DNA of 64,000 nt from Nitrospirota bacterium (GTDB lineage: Bacteria; Nitrospirota; Thermodesulfovibrionia; UBA6902). The stretch spans positions 37,676 through 101,675 of the forward strand of contig JACRMS010000019.1 in the NCBI GenBank assembly GCA_016214845.1. The letters run 5' to 3'. Shown here piece by piece: positions 15,777 through 24,156 of the stretch. The translations under genes and the position numbers were made by a program. The notes below the pieces were generated by a model. It searched no databases. It was not told the origin of the DNA and saw only the letters and a program-made list of their open reading frames with translations. Each line of letters opens with the position of its first letter. Within the stretch, counting starts at the first letter, position 1.

Positions 15777-16520
15777 TTATTTGTTATCAATATAAAACAC
15801 AGTGCTGACAGAGGCCTGCAGCTTTATTGTTCCGGCCTCAACAGGAGTGGCGCTTTGGGCCATTACTGTTTCTTCCCGCGCAATACCAAATCTGTATACA
15901 GGTCTCGGCATCTCGCTGCTGCATGAGACAGAGGCGTCCTTTGCGCCGGCAATTTTTGTCCCGAGAGAACGTGCAACAACCTCTGCTTCTGACGCGGCCC
16001 TTTCTGTCGCCTTTTCAAGCAGACGTTTACAATACTCCCTGTTATCTGAAAGAGTGAAGCTTATATTATCAACCCTGTTTGCGCCTTCTTCTACTGCGCC
16101 GTCGATGAACCTGCCAACGTCATTTATTTGTTTTGTCTGAACGGCAACCTGGTTTATCACCTTGTACCCGATGAACTTGTTCTTCCTCGCTGGTTGATCG
16201 TATTCATATAACGGCTGGATGGAATATGAGGCGGTCTTTATCGTATCTCCTTCGTCTTTATTTATGAGTTCTTTCATTTTTCTGATCACCTTTTCGGTTA
16301 TTGTTTTATTATCCTGCGTTGCCCGGGATACAGCAAGTGCTGTGTTCTCGATTGCCAACACTATTTCAGCGTTATCGGGAGGGTAATCTTCCGACGCATT
16401 GCCTGTTACGGAAATTGTCCCCTTCCTGGCCTCCTGCGGGTTCTCCGCGAAAACACTATCGGCAACAAACAAAATACAAATCCACACAACCATTGACCCT
16501 ATAAATTTTCTCCGGTCCAT
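15777..16520 (-). CDS. SIMPL-domain (DUF541) periplasmic protein
   Basis: The 247-residue protein has an N-terminal signal sequence (MDRRKFIGSMVVWICILFVA, cut near VFAEN) and a SIMPL/DUF541 domain: GTISVTGNASEDYPPDNAEI, the motif NKTITEKVIRKMKEL, and the later NISFTLSDNREYCKRLLEKA. Relatives are periplasmic oligomeric proteins of poorly defined stress-related role; some sense oxidative stress. It is located convergent with dinB and 10 bp downstream of the sigma-54 regulator stop. Function in this organism is unknown. Confidence 0.85.
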   Translation of the reverse strand: MDRRKFIGSMVVWICILFVADSVFAENPQEARKGTISVTGNASEDYPPDNAEIVLAIENTALAVSRATQDNKTITEKVIRKMKELINKDEGDTIKTASYSIQPLYEYDQPARKNKFIGYKVINQVAVQTKQINDVGRFIDGAVEEGANRVDNISFTLSDNREYCKRLLEKATERAASEAEVVARSLGTKIAGAKDASVSCSSEMPRPVYRFGIAREETVMAQSATPVEAGTIKLQASVSTVFYIDNK

Positions 16521-16530
16521 TTCGCCTCCT

Positions 16531-17880
16531 TTATTTCTTTTTGCTGATGCCCCATCTTTTCCTCTTTTCCCAGAGCGACTTCCTTGTTATGCCGAGCATG
16601 TCCGCCAGGGCCTGCTCGCCGTAGCTGGCCTCGTATCGTAAAATAAACTCCTTTGTGTATTCCTCTATCGAGAAGGCCTTTTCGAGGGCCTCGCACGGAA
16701 ACGGCGATATGTCCTGAAGCGTCTCCGGCAGATGCTCAGGAAGGATAGTGTCGCCGTCCGTGATCAGCACCGCCCTTTCGATTATGTTTTGCAGTTCCCT
16801 GACATTGCCGGGCCATAAGTAGTTCGTCAAGAGCGTCTGCGCGGTGGCATTAATGGACTTAATATGTTTGCCGATCTCATTGGAATATTTTTCGAGGAAG
16901 TGCCCTGCAAGTACAATTATATCTTCCTTGCGCTCACGCAGAGGCGGCAGCTTCAATGTGACCACATTAATTCTGTAGTAGAGGTCTTCCCTGAAAGTCC
17001 CCTCCTTCACCGCCTTCACAATGTCCCTGTTTGTCGCGGTGATGATCCTGATATCGATCTTTCTGCTCTGCACCCCGCCAAGCGGCCTTATCTCAAGGTC
17101 GTCAATAACACGGAGGAGTTTCGCCTGCAATGAGAGGTTCAGGTCGCCTATCTCGTCAAGAAACACAGCGCCTCCGTCCGCCTCTTCAAAGAGGCCCCTC
17201 TTTGCGCTCACGGCCCCGGTAAAGGCGCCCTTCGTGTATCCGAACAACTCGGACTCCAGGAGGTTGTCAGGAATGGCGCTGCAGTTTATCGGCACAAACG
17301 GCTTATCACGCCTTGAGCTGTTGTAGTGCACGGCCCGCGCAAACAGCTCTTTCCCCGTGCCTGTCTCGCCAAGAAGGAGGATGTTGCTCTTGGAGCCGGC
17401 GATCTTTTTTACCTCGTCTATAAGAGATGTAATGACCTTGCTTTGTCCAATTATCTTTTCAAAATCATATCTCTCCTCGATCTGCTTTTTCAGAATGAGG
17501 TTCTCCGCCCTCAGCGCTTTTTCCTTCAAAGCGTTCCTGATGGTGCTTTTTATTTCTTCATGGATTATAGGTTTCGCAACATAATCATACGCGCCCGCCC
17601 TCAACGCGCCTACAGCCGTCTCAAGCGACGCATACGCGGTAATGACGATTACCGCCTGGTCCGCTATTTTCTCCCTCACCCTCCGCACAAGCTCTATGCC
17701 GTCAATACCGGGAAGGATGATGTCGGTTATTATGAGGTCGTAACTGCCTTCCTCGATGCTCTTCAGCCCTGATTCAGCGCTGTTGACCGTATCAACCGTA
17801 TAACCTTCATGCGAGAGCACCCTCTTTAAGGATTCCCGCAGGGTCTCCTCGTCCTCCACTATAAGTATTTTTTCAGCCAT
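16531..17880 (-). CDS. NtrC-family sigma-54 response regulator
   Basis: The 449-residue protein (ATG 17880, where MAEKILIVEDEE starts the receiver; the longer frame adds 51 unrelated residues) has a receiver (Asp in LIITDIILPG, Lys in VAKPI), an AAA+ sigma-54 interaction domain (Walker A GETGTGKE, GAFTGA loop, Walker B GGAVFLDEIGD, sensor motifs) and a C-terminal Fis-type HTH (EQALADMLGITRKSLWEKRKR). It activates transcription from -24/-12 promoters. No kinase gene is adjacent. One sigma-54 promoter lies at 23308, but nothing shows this protein uses it. Confidence 0.93.
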   Translation of the reverse strand: MAEKILIVEDEETLRESLKRVLSHEGYTVDTVNSAESGLKSIEEGSYDLIITDIILPGIDGIELVRRVREKIADQAVIVITAYASLETAVGALRAGAYDYVAKPIIHEEIKSTIRNALKEKALRAENLILKKQIEERYDFEKIIGQSKVITSLIDEVKKIAGSKSNILLLGETGTGKELFARAVHYNSSRRDKPFVPINCSAIPDNLLESELFGYTKGAFTGAVSAKRGLFEEADGGAVFLDEIGDLNLSLQAKLLRVIDDLEIRPLGGVQSRKIDIRIITATNRDIVKAVKEGTFREDLYYRINVVTLKLPPLRERKEDIIVLAGHFLEKYSNEIGKHIKSINATAQTLLTNYLWPGNVRELQNIIERAVLITDGDTILPEHLPETLQDISPFPCEALEKAFSIEEYTKEFILRYEASYGEQALADMLGITRKSLWEKRKRWGISKKK

Positions 17881-17983
17881 GCTTCGGGTCCTTTGTTTTA
17901 TCTTTAAAGCCCATGATATTAAATAATATACTACAGACTGAAAATCCTTGCCGGGAGTTTTCTTAAAATGTAAAGTATCTGAT

Positions 17984-18268
17984 ATGCTGCTTCGTTTGCT
18001 CAATAAATTCATATCCGCGCACAAGGAGATCATTTACCGCGAGGCAGCGCTCGTTAAAGGTTTCATGCAGCTTTTGATGAAGCCGGTAAACACCGGAATA
18101 AAGTGGTCGAAGGAAGAAAGGAAGCTGCTCATCTCTCACATAAAACATTTGTCCCTCTATGTACCAAAGCTGATAATCTTCCTTTTGCCCGGAGGCGCGC
18201 TGATACCTTTTCTTGCGGAGATACTCGACAGGAGAAAAGAAAAAAGAAACACCAAGGCAAAGCAATAG
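17984..18268 (+). CDS. small LETM1-like membrane-associated protein
   Basis: The 94-residue protein has an N-terminal charged helix region and a hydrophobic segment LYVPKLIIFLLPGGALIPFL followed by a basic tail ending KRNTKAKQ. The LPGG..LIPFLAE pattern is reminiscent of the LETM1 core, and similar short proteins occur in other anaerobes. A longer frame starts at 17948, but it overlaps the divergent promoter region. No signal for partners is seen. The role is unknown. Confidence 0.55.
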   Translation: MLLRLLNKFISAHKEIIYREAALVKGFMQLLMKPVNTGIKWSKEERKLLISHIKHLSLYVPKLIIFLLPGGALIPFLAEILDRRKEKRNTKAKQ

Positions 18269-18276
18269 CTTTCAAA

Positions 18277-19068
18277 TTACTCTAAAGGGACCAGTTTGAT
18301 CTCATAAAGAACAGGCCATAATTTACCCGTAACAAAGAGCCTGTCGCTCACTGCGTCATAGGCAATGCCGTTAAGGACCTTTCTCTTCTGCTCGTCATTG
18401 ACAGGAGAAAGCCCTTCCAGATTTATTAATCCTGTCACGCGGCCTGTCTCTTGATCGATCTTTACAATAAGGTCCGTCGGCCATATGTTTGCATATATTT
18501 CGCCGTTAATATATTCCAGTTCATTGAGCCTGAGTACCGGACCTTTATTGTCATGCGCTTTGATCCGGCGGACTTCTTTAAAGGTCTCCGGGTCAAGAAA
18601 ATACAGGCACTCTGTCCCGTCGCTCATTATTAACTGCCTGCCGTCATAAGTAAGGCCCCATCCTTCTGTGGGATAGCTGAATTTCTTGTGCAGCTTAAAG
18701 CTGTCCTTATCGTAAACAAATCCGACGCGGGACTTCCATGTCAACTGGATGATTTTGTCCCCGTAGACCGTAATGCCTTCACCGAACAGATCGGGTGACA
18801 GCTTATGAATTTTAAGAGGCTCCCCGGTTTCAAGTTTTACCTTCCGCAATGAAGACTGTCCGTTCAGCCCCGTCCCTTCATACAAAACACCTTCTTCAAA
18901 AACCAGTCCCTGGGTAAATGCCTGCCGGTCATGAGGATAAGTGTTGACGATTTTATAGGTGAAAACAGGAGCGGCTGCCGCGCCCTCCTCTGATTCCGCA
19001 AATTTATCGGAATTCAGAAGAATGGAAAGCGCAAAGAATAATACAATACTGAATTTCCTTAAAATCAT
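18277..19068 (-). CDS. glutaminyl-peptide cyclotransferase
   Basis: The 263-residue protein starts with a signal peptide (FSIVLFFALSILLNSDKFA) and shows the beta-propeller glutamine cyclotransferase pattern: VNTYPHDRQAFTQGLVFEEG, EGTGLNGQSSL, EGWGLTYDG, LIMSDGTECLYFLDP and LNELEYINGEIYANIWPTD. These enzymes convert N-terminal glutamine to pyroglutamate in the periplasm. It is transcribed divergently from hypF (18 bp between starts). Plant and bacterial QC families share this fold; activity is inferred. Confidence 0.88.
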   Translation of the reverse strand: MILRKFSIVLFFALSILLNSDKFAESEEGAAAAPVFTYKIVNTYPHDRQAFTQGLVFEEGVLYEGTGLNGQSSLRKVKLETGEPLKIHKLSPDLFGEGITVYGDKIIQLTWKSRVGFVYDKDSFKLHKKFSYPTEGWGLTYDGRQLIMSDGTECLYFLDPETFKEVRRIKAHDNKGPVLRLNELEYINGEIYANIWPTDLIVKIDQETGRVTGLINLEGLSPVNDEQKRKVLNGIAYDAVSDRLFVTGKLWPVLYEIKLVPLE

Positions 19069-19086
19069 TTATTATAAATATACCCT

Positions 19087-21339
19087 ATGAGATTAAAAGT
19101 CAACATAACTGGACTTGTCCAGGGAGTGGGTTTCAGGCCTTTTGTCTACAGGCTGGCTGAGGAATTGGGATTGAGAGGATATGTGTTAAACGATACAGCC
19201 GGCGTACTGATCGAGGCCGAGGGGGAGAAGGGAAGCCTCGATGAGTTCCTCGTCCGTGTGGAAAAAGATAGACCCGCGATCTCAAAGATCTACAGCCTCC
19301 GCCATACCTTCCTTGAAGAATCCGGCTTAGAAGAATTCGAGATACGTGAAAGCAAAGAAGAGGGAGGTAAAAGGGCGTTCATCCTTCCCGACATTGCCGT
19401 CTGTGATGAATGTCTGAATGAAATTACAAATCCAAAAGACCGCAGGTTCCTCTATCCCTTTACAAACTGCACAAACTGCGGGCCCCGGTTTACCATTATC
19501 AACAAACTGCCCTATGACAGAAAAAATACTTCCATGAAAGATTTCAGGATGTGTCTGAAATGTGAGAAGGAATATAACCTCGCCGAGGACAGGAGATTTC
19601 ACGCCCAGCCTGACGCGTGTCATGAATGCGGGCCGTGGATAAGCCTCTATGACTGCGATGGCGCGTTATTATGTGAAAAAGAAGAGGCGCTTGAAAAGGC
19701 CGTAAACCTGGTCCGCAAAGGGCATATCGTTGCCGTTAAAGGCATTGGCGGATATCATCTGATCTGCGACGCAACAAATGAAGACGCTGTCAGCAGGTTG
19801 AGACAAAAAAAACACCGGGAGGAAAAGCCCCTTGCTGTAATGTTCCCTGATCTGGATTCAATAAGGAAAGAAGCGCATCTCAACATGCTCGAGGAGCGCG
19901 CGGTACAGGCGATAGAGAGGCCGGTTGTAATAGTCAAAAAAAGAGAGGGCACAGCTCTCGCCCGTTCTGTTTCGCCCGGCAACAGCACTGCCGGAGTATT
20001 TCTTCCCTATACGCCGCTGCATCATTTAATTTTAAAAAAACTGAAAAAGCCTGTTGTGGCCACAAGCGCCAACACCACGGACGAACCGATTGCAAAAGAT
20101 CAAGCTGACGCCCTTTCCCGGCTCTCAGCGATAGCCGACTATTTTCTCTCGCATAACAGGGAGATCGTCAGAAGGTGTGATGATTCCGTCGTAAGAATTG
20201 TGGCGGAAAGGCAGATGCCGGTAAGGCGTTCAAGAGGTTTTGCGCCTCTGCCTGTAAACGTGCCTTTCAAATTCAATAAACCCGTCCTCGCCCTGGGGCC
20301 TTTCATGAACAACACCATCGCGCTGGGCATTGATGACAGGGTGTTTTTGTCCCAGCATATAGGAGACCTCGATACTCCGCTCGCAGTGGAATTTTATGAT
20401 GAGACGATAAAAGATTTTCTCAGGTTATTTGACGTTAAACCCGAAATAGTTGTTTCGGATCTGCATCCCGGATATTACAGCACAAAATACGGTGAAGCGC
20501 ATTACGCGGACAGGCTGGTAAAGGTGCAGCACCATTATGCCCACATATTATCGTGCATGGTTGAAAATGAAATACCTGAAGATGCGGAAGTAATAGGTTT
20601 CGCGTTTGACGGGACTGGTTACGGGACTGACAAAACCATCTGGGGCGGTGAGGTTTTGATATCTTCATACAGGGGATTTAAGAGGGCGTATCATTTACAA
20701 CCCTATAAACTTCCGGGCGGGGAGAAGGCTGTTAAAGAGCCTTGCAGGACGGCCCTTTCTCTTTTATACGAGACGTTTGGTGAAAGGACAAAAACTTTTG
20801 ATTTCATCCCCCTGAGCGAAGAGGAGAGATCGTTCCTGATCAACATGATGGAAAAGGACATTAACTCCCCGCTCACAACAAGCATGGGAAGACTCTTTGA
20901 CGGGGTTGCCTCTATTGCCGGATTAAAGCACAGGGCATCCTACCACGCCCAGGCCGCTATTGAACTGGAACAGGCGGCTGTGAAATCTGACATAACCGGC
21001 TCGTATCCGGTTGTTGTCAAAAACAACATGATTTATCAATTCACTGCCATCGATAGCATAGTCGATGATCTAAAGGCCGGGACCCCTACTGAGGTGATTG
21101 CAAAGAAATTCCACAATACGGTCGTCGGGATAATCGTTAACATTTCAGAGTCCGTCAGGGATGAAACCGGCATAACCGCCGTTGCATTATCAGGAGGAGT
21201 ATTTCAAAACGCGGTGTTGCTTGAAAACACCTTCCGGCGTCTTAAAGAAACCGGGTTCAGGCCGCTGGTCCACCAGCTTGTCCCTCCAAATGACGGCGGC
21301 ATAGCCCTCGGCCAGGCTGCTTACGGCAGGTCCATATGA
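19087..21339 (+). CDS. hypF: carbamoyltransferase HypF ([NiFe] hydrogenase maturation)
   Basis: The 750-residue protein has the full HypF architecture: acylphosphatase domain (residues 1-90, TGLVQGVGFRPFVYRLA), two zinc-finger modules (CDEC...CTNC at about 107-133 and CLKC...CHEC at 157-182), a YrdC-like domain (about 200-385; RRSRGFAPL) and a Kae1-like domain (KVQHHYAHILSCM; GFAFDGTGYG; GGVFQNAVLLE). It carbamoylates HypE with carbamoyl phosphate on the way to the CN ligands of [NiFe] hydrogenases. No hydrogenase structural genes lie in the window. It overlaps the VanZ-like gene by 4 bp. Confidence 0.96.
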   Translation: MRLKVNITGLVQGVGFRPFVYRLAEELGLRGYVLNDTAGVLIEAEGEKGSLDEFLVRVEKDRPAISKIYSLRHTFLEESGLEEFEIRESKEEGGKRAFILPDIAVCDECLNEITNPKDRRFLYPFTNCTNCGPRFTIINKLPYDRKNTSMKDFRMCLKCEKEYNLAEDRRFHAQPDACHECGPWISLYDCDGALLCEKEEALEKAVNLVRKGHIVAVKGIGGYHLICDATNEDAVSRLRQKKHREEKPLAVMFPDLDSIRKEAHLNMLEERAVQAIERPVVIVKKREGTALARSVSPGNSTAGVFLPYTPLHHLILKKLKKPVVATSANTTDEPIAKDQADALSRLSAIADYFLSHNREIVRRCDDSVVRIVAERQMPVRRSRGFAPLPVNVPFKFNKPVLALGPFMNNTIALGIDDRVFLSQHIGDLDTPLAVEFYDETIKDFLRLFDVKPEIVVSDLHPGYYSTKYGEAHYADRLVKVQHHYAHILSCMVENEIPEDAEVIGFAFDGTGYGTDKTIWGGEVLISSYRGFKRAYHLQPYKLPGGEKAVKEPCRTALSLLYETFGERTKTFDFIPLSEEERSFLINMMEKDINSPLTTSMGRLFDGVASIAGLKHRASYHAQAAIELEQAAVKSDITGSYPVVVKNNMIYQFTAIDSIVDDLKAGTPTEVIAKKFHNTVVGIIVNISESVRDETGITAVALSGGVFQNAVLLENTFRRLKETGFRPLVHQLVPPNDGGIALGQAAYGRSI

Positions 21340-22214
21340 TTGAAGAACGTGTTGAAACATGGAACCTGAGGGCGTGGCTGTGGGTTTTTTTATGCGCCGC
21401 TGGTATCATGGCCACGGTCCCTGTCGCGCGGGGTGTTCAACGGCTTGTTTATAAAACAGCCGGACGGGAGTTTTTTACTTATTCGGTACTTTTTGTTGTC
21501 GCGATCGGACTGGCTGCGGTCATCTGTTTTTTTATTTTTAAACTGAAGATAAAAAATGCTTCCCAGTACATTTGGATTTTCGCGTGCGCAGGGCTGTATT
21601 CATACTTCACTATACATATACAAAGTCCTGAAGAGGCGGTCCATTTTATTGAATACGGGCTGCTGTCGTATTGCCTGTTCAATGCGCTCAGCTACCGGAT
21701 CCAAGACCGGACAATATACTTGACCACTGTTTTATGCGTGTTGTTATTTGGCACGGCGGACGAGTTTTTTCAGTGGTTAATACCGCAAAGATTCTGGGAT
21801 TTCAGGGATGTGGGCTTTAACACCCTTGGAGGAGGGATCTTTCAACTCGCGATGTGGAAAGGGATCAAACCGGGAGTTATCAGTAAGCCTGTAAAGAAAC
21901 TCTCTGTCAGCCTGCTTGCCGGAATTATAACTATTGACTTAATCATAATCGGCCTCTGTCTTTCCAACACCCCGGATGCTGTAAACTGGTACACGGGGGC
22001 CTTTACAGGTTTATCATGGCTTAGGGCTGAAGAGCCTATGATTAAATATAATCACAAACATGCAGGCCCGGGGGGGATCCTTTCTTTTTTTACACCGGGG
22101 ACCGTATGGTTATTAATTATTGTGCTGTTGTTTGTAGTCTGGACATTTGCTGCATACTGGAAAAAAACAATTGGCCTAAACCGGAGGGAATCTTCAAATG
22201 AACATAAAGATTAA
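21336..22214 (+). CDS. VanZ-like family membrane protein
   Basis: The 292-residue protein has about six hydrophobic segments. The VanZ core is clear: HFIEYGLLSYCLFNALSYR, then LLFGTADEFFQWLIPQR and FRDVGFNTLGGGIFQ. A second membrane part with VWLLIIVLLFVVWTF follows at the C-terminus. VanZ homologues are membrane proteins of unclear mechanism, one of which lowers teicoplanin sensitivity. It is translationally coupled to hypF (ATGA) and to the ATP-cone/Mrr gene (17-bp overlap). Confidence 0.8.
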   Translation: MIEERVETWNLRAWLWVFLCAAGIMATVPVARGVQRLVYKTAGREFFTYSVLFVVAIGLAAVICFFIFKLKIKNASQYIWIFACAGLYSYFTIHIQSPEEAVHFIEYGLLSYCLFNALSYRIQDRTIYLTTVLCVLLFGTADEFFQWLIPQRFWDFRDVGFNTLGGGIFQLAMWKGIKPGVISKPVKKLSVSLLAGIITIDLIIIGLCLSNTPDAVNWYTGAFTGLSWLRAEEPMIKYNHKHAGPGGILSFFTPGTVWLLIIVLLFVVWTFAAYWKKTIGLNRRESSNEHKD

Positions 22215-23037
22215 AAAGGCATCGGGAATAATTGAGGACTTCAATTCCCAGAAGCTCCTGGAATCCCTGATCAGGTCAGGAGCGGATAGGGAACATGCGG
22301 AAGAAGTTATCGAAAGGATGGTCCCGGAAATAACTCCATACACAAGTACGAAAAGGATTTTCAGGCTCGCGCATAAATATCTCAGACAATTCAACCACGC
22401 CTCTGTGCTGAGGTACTCGTTAAAAAGGGCCCTCTTCAGGCTTGGCCCTTCAGGCTATCCATTCGAGAAATTTTTTGCCGAACTGTTGAGGCACTACGGA
22501 TACCACGCGGACGTTAATGTAATAATGGAGGGGCAGTGCGTTAAACACGAAATCGATGTGTTTGCGGAAAGTGAAAAGGAAATCCTTCTTGTGGAATGCA
22601 AATACCGCAACACCGCTGAAGGCGCTCCTGATGTAAAGACCACGCTGTATGTTAACTCGCGCTTTCAGGACCTCAAGCCTGTGATCAAAAGCCGATATCC
22701 AAACAAGGCCTTTGCCGGATGGCTGGTAACAAATACCCGCTTCACCTCTGATGCCCTTCAGTATTCCCGATGCATCGGCCTCAAGGTAAAAAGCTGGCGG
22801 TATCCGGACAACAACAGTCTTGAGAAAATGATCGAGGACAAAAAACTGTACCCCGTAACGGTAATGTCAACCCTGAATTCCGCCCAGATCAGGAGACTGA
22901 TCGAACATAGGGTTATCCTTATGAAAGACCTTGCACAGATGAAGGCACAGGATATCCAGAAACTGTTATCTGTTAAAGAGAGTAAGGCCTCCATTCTCAA
23001 GCAACAAGCAGATGAACTGTGTTTCTGTGGTGATTAA
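22198..23037 (+). CDS. ATP-cone plus Mrr-like nuclease domain protein
   Basis: The 279-residue protein starts after a good ribosome site (GGAGGG). Its N-terminus is an ATP-cone (KKASGIIEDFNSQKLLESL, residues 6-24). From about residue 85 an Mrr/restriction endonuclease-like domain follows: YGYHADVN..., then EIDVFAESEKEILLVECKYR, in which Asp and the E-x-K pair give the PD-(D/E)XK site. The C-terminus (ALIRRLIEH...DIQKLLSVKESKAS) may be helix-hairpin-helix. An ATP- or dATP-sensing nuclease is plausible; the target is unknown. It overlaps the VanZ-like gene. Confidence 0.8.
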   Translation: MNIKIKKASGIIEDFNSQKLLESLIRSGADREHAEEVIERMVPEITPYTSTKRIFRLAHKYLRQFNHASVLRYSLKRALFRLGPSGYPFEKFFAELLRHYGYHADVNVIMEGQCVKHEIDVFAESEKEILLVECKYRNTAEGAPDVKTTLYVNSRFQDLKPVIKSRYPNKAFAGWLVTNTRFTSDALQYSRCIGLKVKSWRYPDNNSLEKMIEDKKLYPVTVMSTLNSAQIRRLIEHRVILMKDLAQMKAQDIQKLLSVKESKASILKQQADELCFCGD

Positions 23038-23118
23038 CCTTGATTTCCTGCCTCTAAACAACCATTGAAAAATCAATGCTATTTTAAATTCAGATAATAC
23101 AATAGCCTGTTCAGAAAG

Positions 23119-23243
23119 TGTCGGGTTTACTTGAAAGTGTCGAGTTTTTTTACGCAATTTAATCTTATCGTAACCCTTTTATTTGTCAGAATATTTTAAG
23201 TAAAAGGAAAAATCATGCCATGAATACGTCGGGTATCTTTACA
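23119..23243 (+). promoter_or_regulatory. candidate enhancer (UAS) array for the PEP-CTERM promoter
   Basis: Three related elements lie upstream of the sigma-54 promoter: TGTCGGGTTTAC (23119-23130), TGTCGAGTTTTTTTAC (23138-23153) and CGTCGGGTATCTTTACA (23227-23243). The first two form part of a 15-bp direct repeat GAAAGTGTCGRGTTT (23114-23128, 23133-23147). Spacing of 65-190 bp to the promoter is normal for enhancer-binding sites. Alternatively, the direct repeat is an insertion sequence remnant. The region 23038-23431 holds no other gene. Confidence 0.5.
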
Positions 23244-23307
23244 TTGTTCCTGGTTATAATTAAAGATAAAATTGAAAACATTCTGTAAAATCAAGCTGTT
23301 GTAATTC

Positions 23308-23323
23308 TGGCAGTGAACTTGCA
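23308..23323 (+). promoter_or_regulatory. sigma-54 (-24/-12) promoter
   Basis: TGGCAGTGAACTTGCA matches the sigma-54 consensus TGGCAC-N5-TTGCA at nearly every conserved position, with GG and GC exactly 12 bp apart. Transcription would start near 23335, leaving a leader of about 95 nt before the PEP-CTERM ATG. PEP-CTERM genes in other bacteria are under a sigma-54 system (PrsK/PrsR), so the match fits. Confidence 0.75.
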
Positions 23324-23431
23324 ATGAATTTAGTTAATTACTGACAGAGTAAGGTCGAAATCTCGTCACTGGGAAAAAAAGCTGGAAATTTTCTGTAATA
23401 CTTTATGCAAACCAATAAAGGAGGTGAAAAG

Positions 23432-24058
23432 ATGAAAAAACTTTTTCTAAGCAGTTTGGTAATGCTCATCTCGCTATCTATCGCGAGCATGGCATTCGCA
23501 ATTACCTTTAGTGAGGTTCCGTTAGGAACAACAGATCCCACTATAGACGGAGTGAGTTTTTGGGCAGGCGACCCAGTGGTATTATACGACACTTTTGTTG
23601 ACGATTCATTGTCCTCCGGTAATCCGTATCTTATGAACGGAATTGATGACGGAACAGGAAACAGTCCTGGATCGTATGATACTTTTATCGGTGTCAGCGC
23701 TCCTACTGCTACACTGTTCGGTGAAGTATCTTTTGATATTCTGTCAGAGTATCAATTGCCGGGCGGATCCACTCTTTGGTTACAAGGGCTCCTCAGCGGC
23801 GCTCCGGTTGAAAGCCTGTCTCTCGTTGTCAATGATAACAGCTATCACAACATGCTGCTTACATTTGCAAGTGGGGCCGACACCCTTTACATCTATGATA
23901 ATCTCAATGAATTAATGTATGGAGATGCATTCCACATTGACAACTTTAGCAGCACTCCTTACACCGTGCCGCCGCCGCCGTCGGTTCCTGAACCATCAAC
24001 TCTCATTTTGTTAGCATCCGGTCTTGCAGGTGCATGGTATATGAGAAAGAGAACTTAA
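23432..24058 (+). CDS. PEP-CTERM sorting domain protein
   Basis: The 208-residue exported protein (ATG 23432, preceded by AAGGAGGTG; the frame's earlier ATG at 23405 lacks this) has a signal peptide (KKLFLSSLVMLISLSIASMAFA) of which the hydrophobic core is residues 4-20. The middle is beta-rich with no known enzyme motif. It ends with the sorting signal VPEPSTLILLASGLAGAW followed by YMRKRT, i.e. PEP box, membrane helix and basic tail. EpsH/exosortase would process and deliver it to the exopolysaccharide matrix. The sortase lies outside the window. Confidence 0.9.
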   Translation: MKKLFLSSLVMLISLSIASMAFAITFSEVPLGTTDPTIDGVSFWAGDPVVLYDTFVDDSLSSGNPYLMNGIDDGTGNSPGSYDTFIGVSAPTATLFGEVSFDILSEYQLPGGSTLWLQGLLSGAPVESLSLVVNDNSYHNMLLTFASGADTLYIYDNLNELMYGDAFHIDNFSSTPYTVPPPPSVPEPSTLILLASGLAGAWYMRKRT

Positions 24059-24096
24059 AACTGTAAACAAACAACTTAAGACAAAACAAATTAAAC

Positions 24097-24127
24097 TTTC
24101 CCTCTCCTTATCAAAAGGGGAGGGAAA
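24097..24127 (+). terminator. terminator-like hairpin after the PEP-CTERM gene
   Basis: TTTCCCTCTCC (24097-24107) and GGGGAGGGAAA (24117-24127) pair over 10 of 11 bp with a 9-nt loop, followed by ACTTTTTAC. It is the best terminator candidate between the PEP-CTERM gene and the downstream toroid gene. Confidence 0.65.
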
Positions 24128-24156
24128 ACTTTTTACGAAAGGGGGTACGATAAACT

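Noticed and set aside
16531..17880. The NtrC-type regulator as PrsR for the PEP-CTERM promoter.
   Set aside because: Its receiver start (MAEKILIVEDEETLRES) does not match the PEP-CTERM-box regulators as I recall them, and it is 5 kb away without a PrsK-type kinase.
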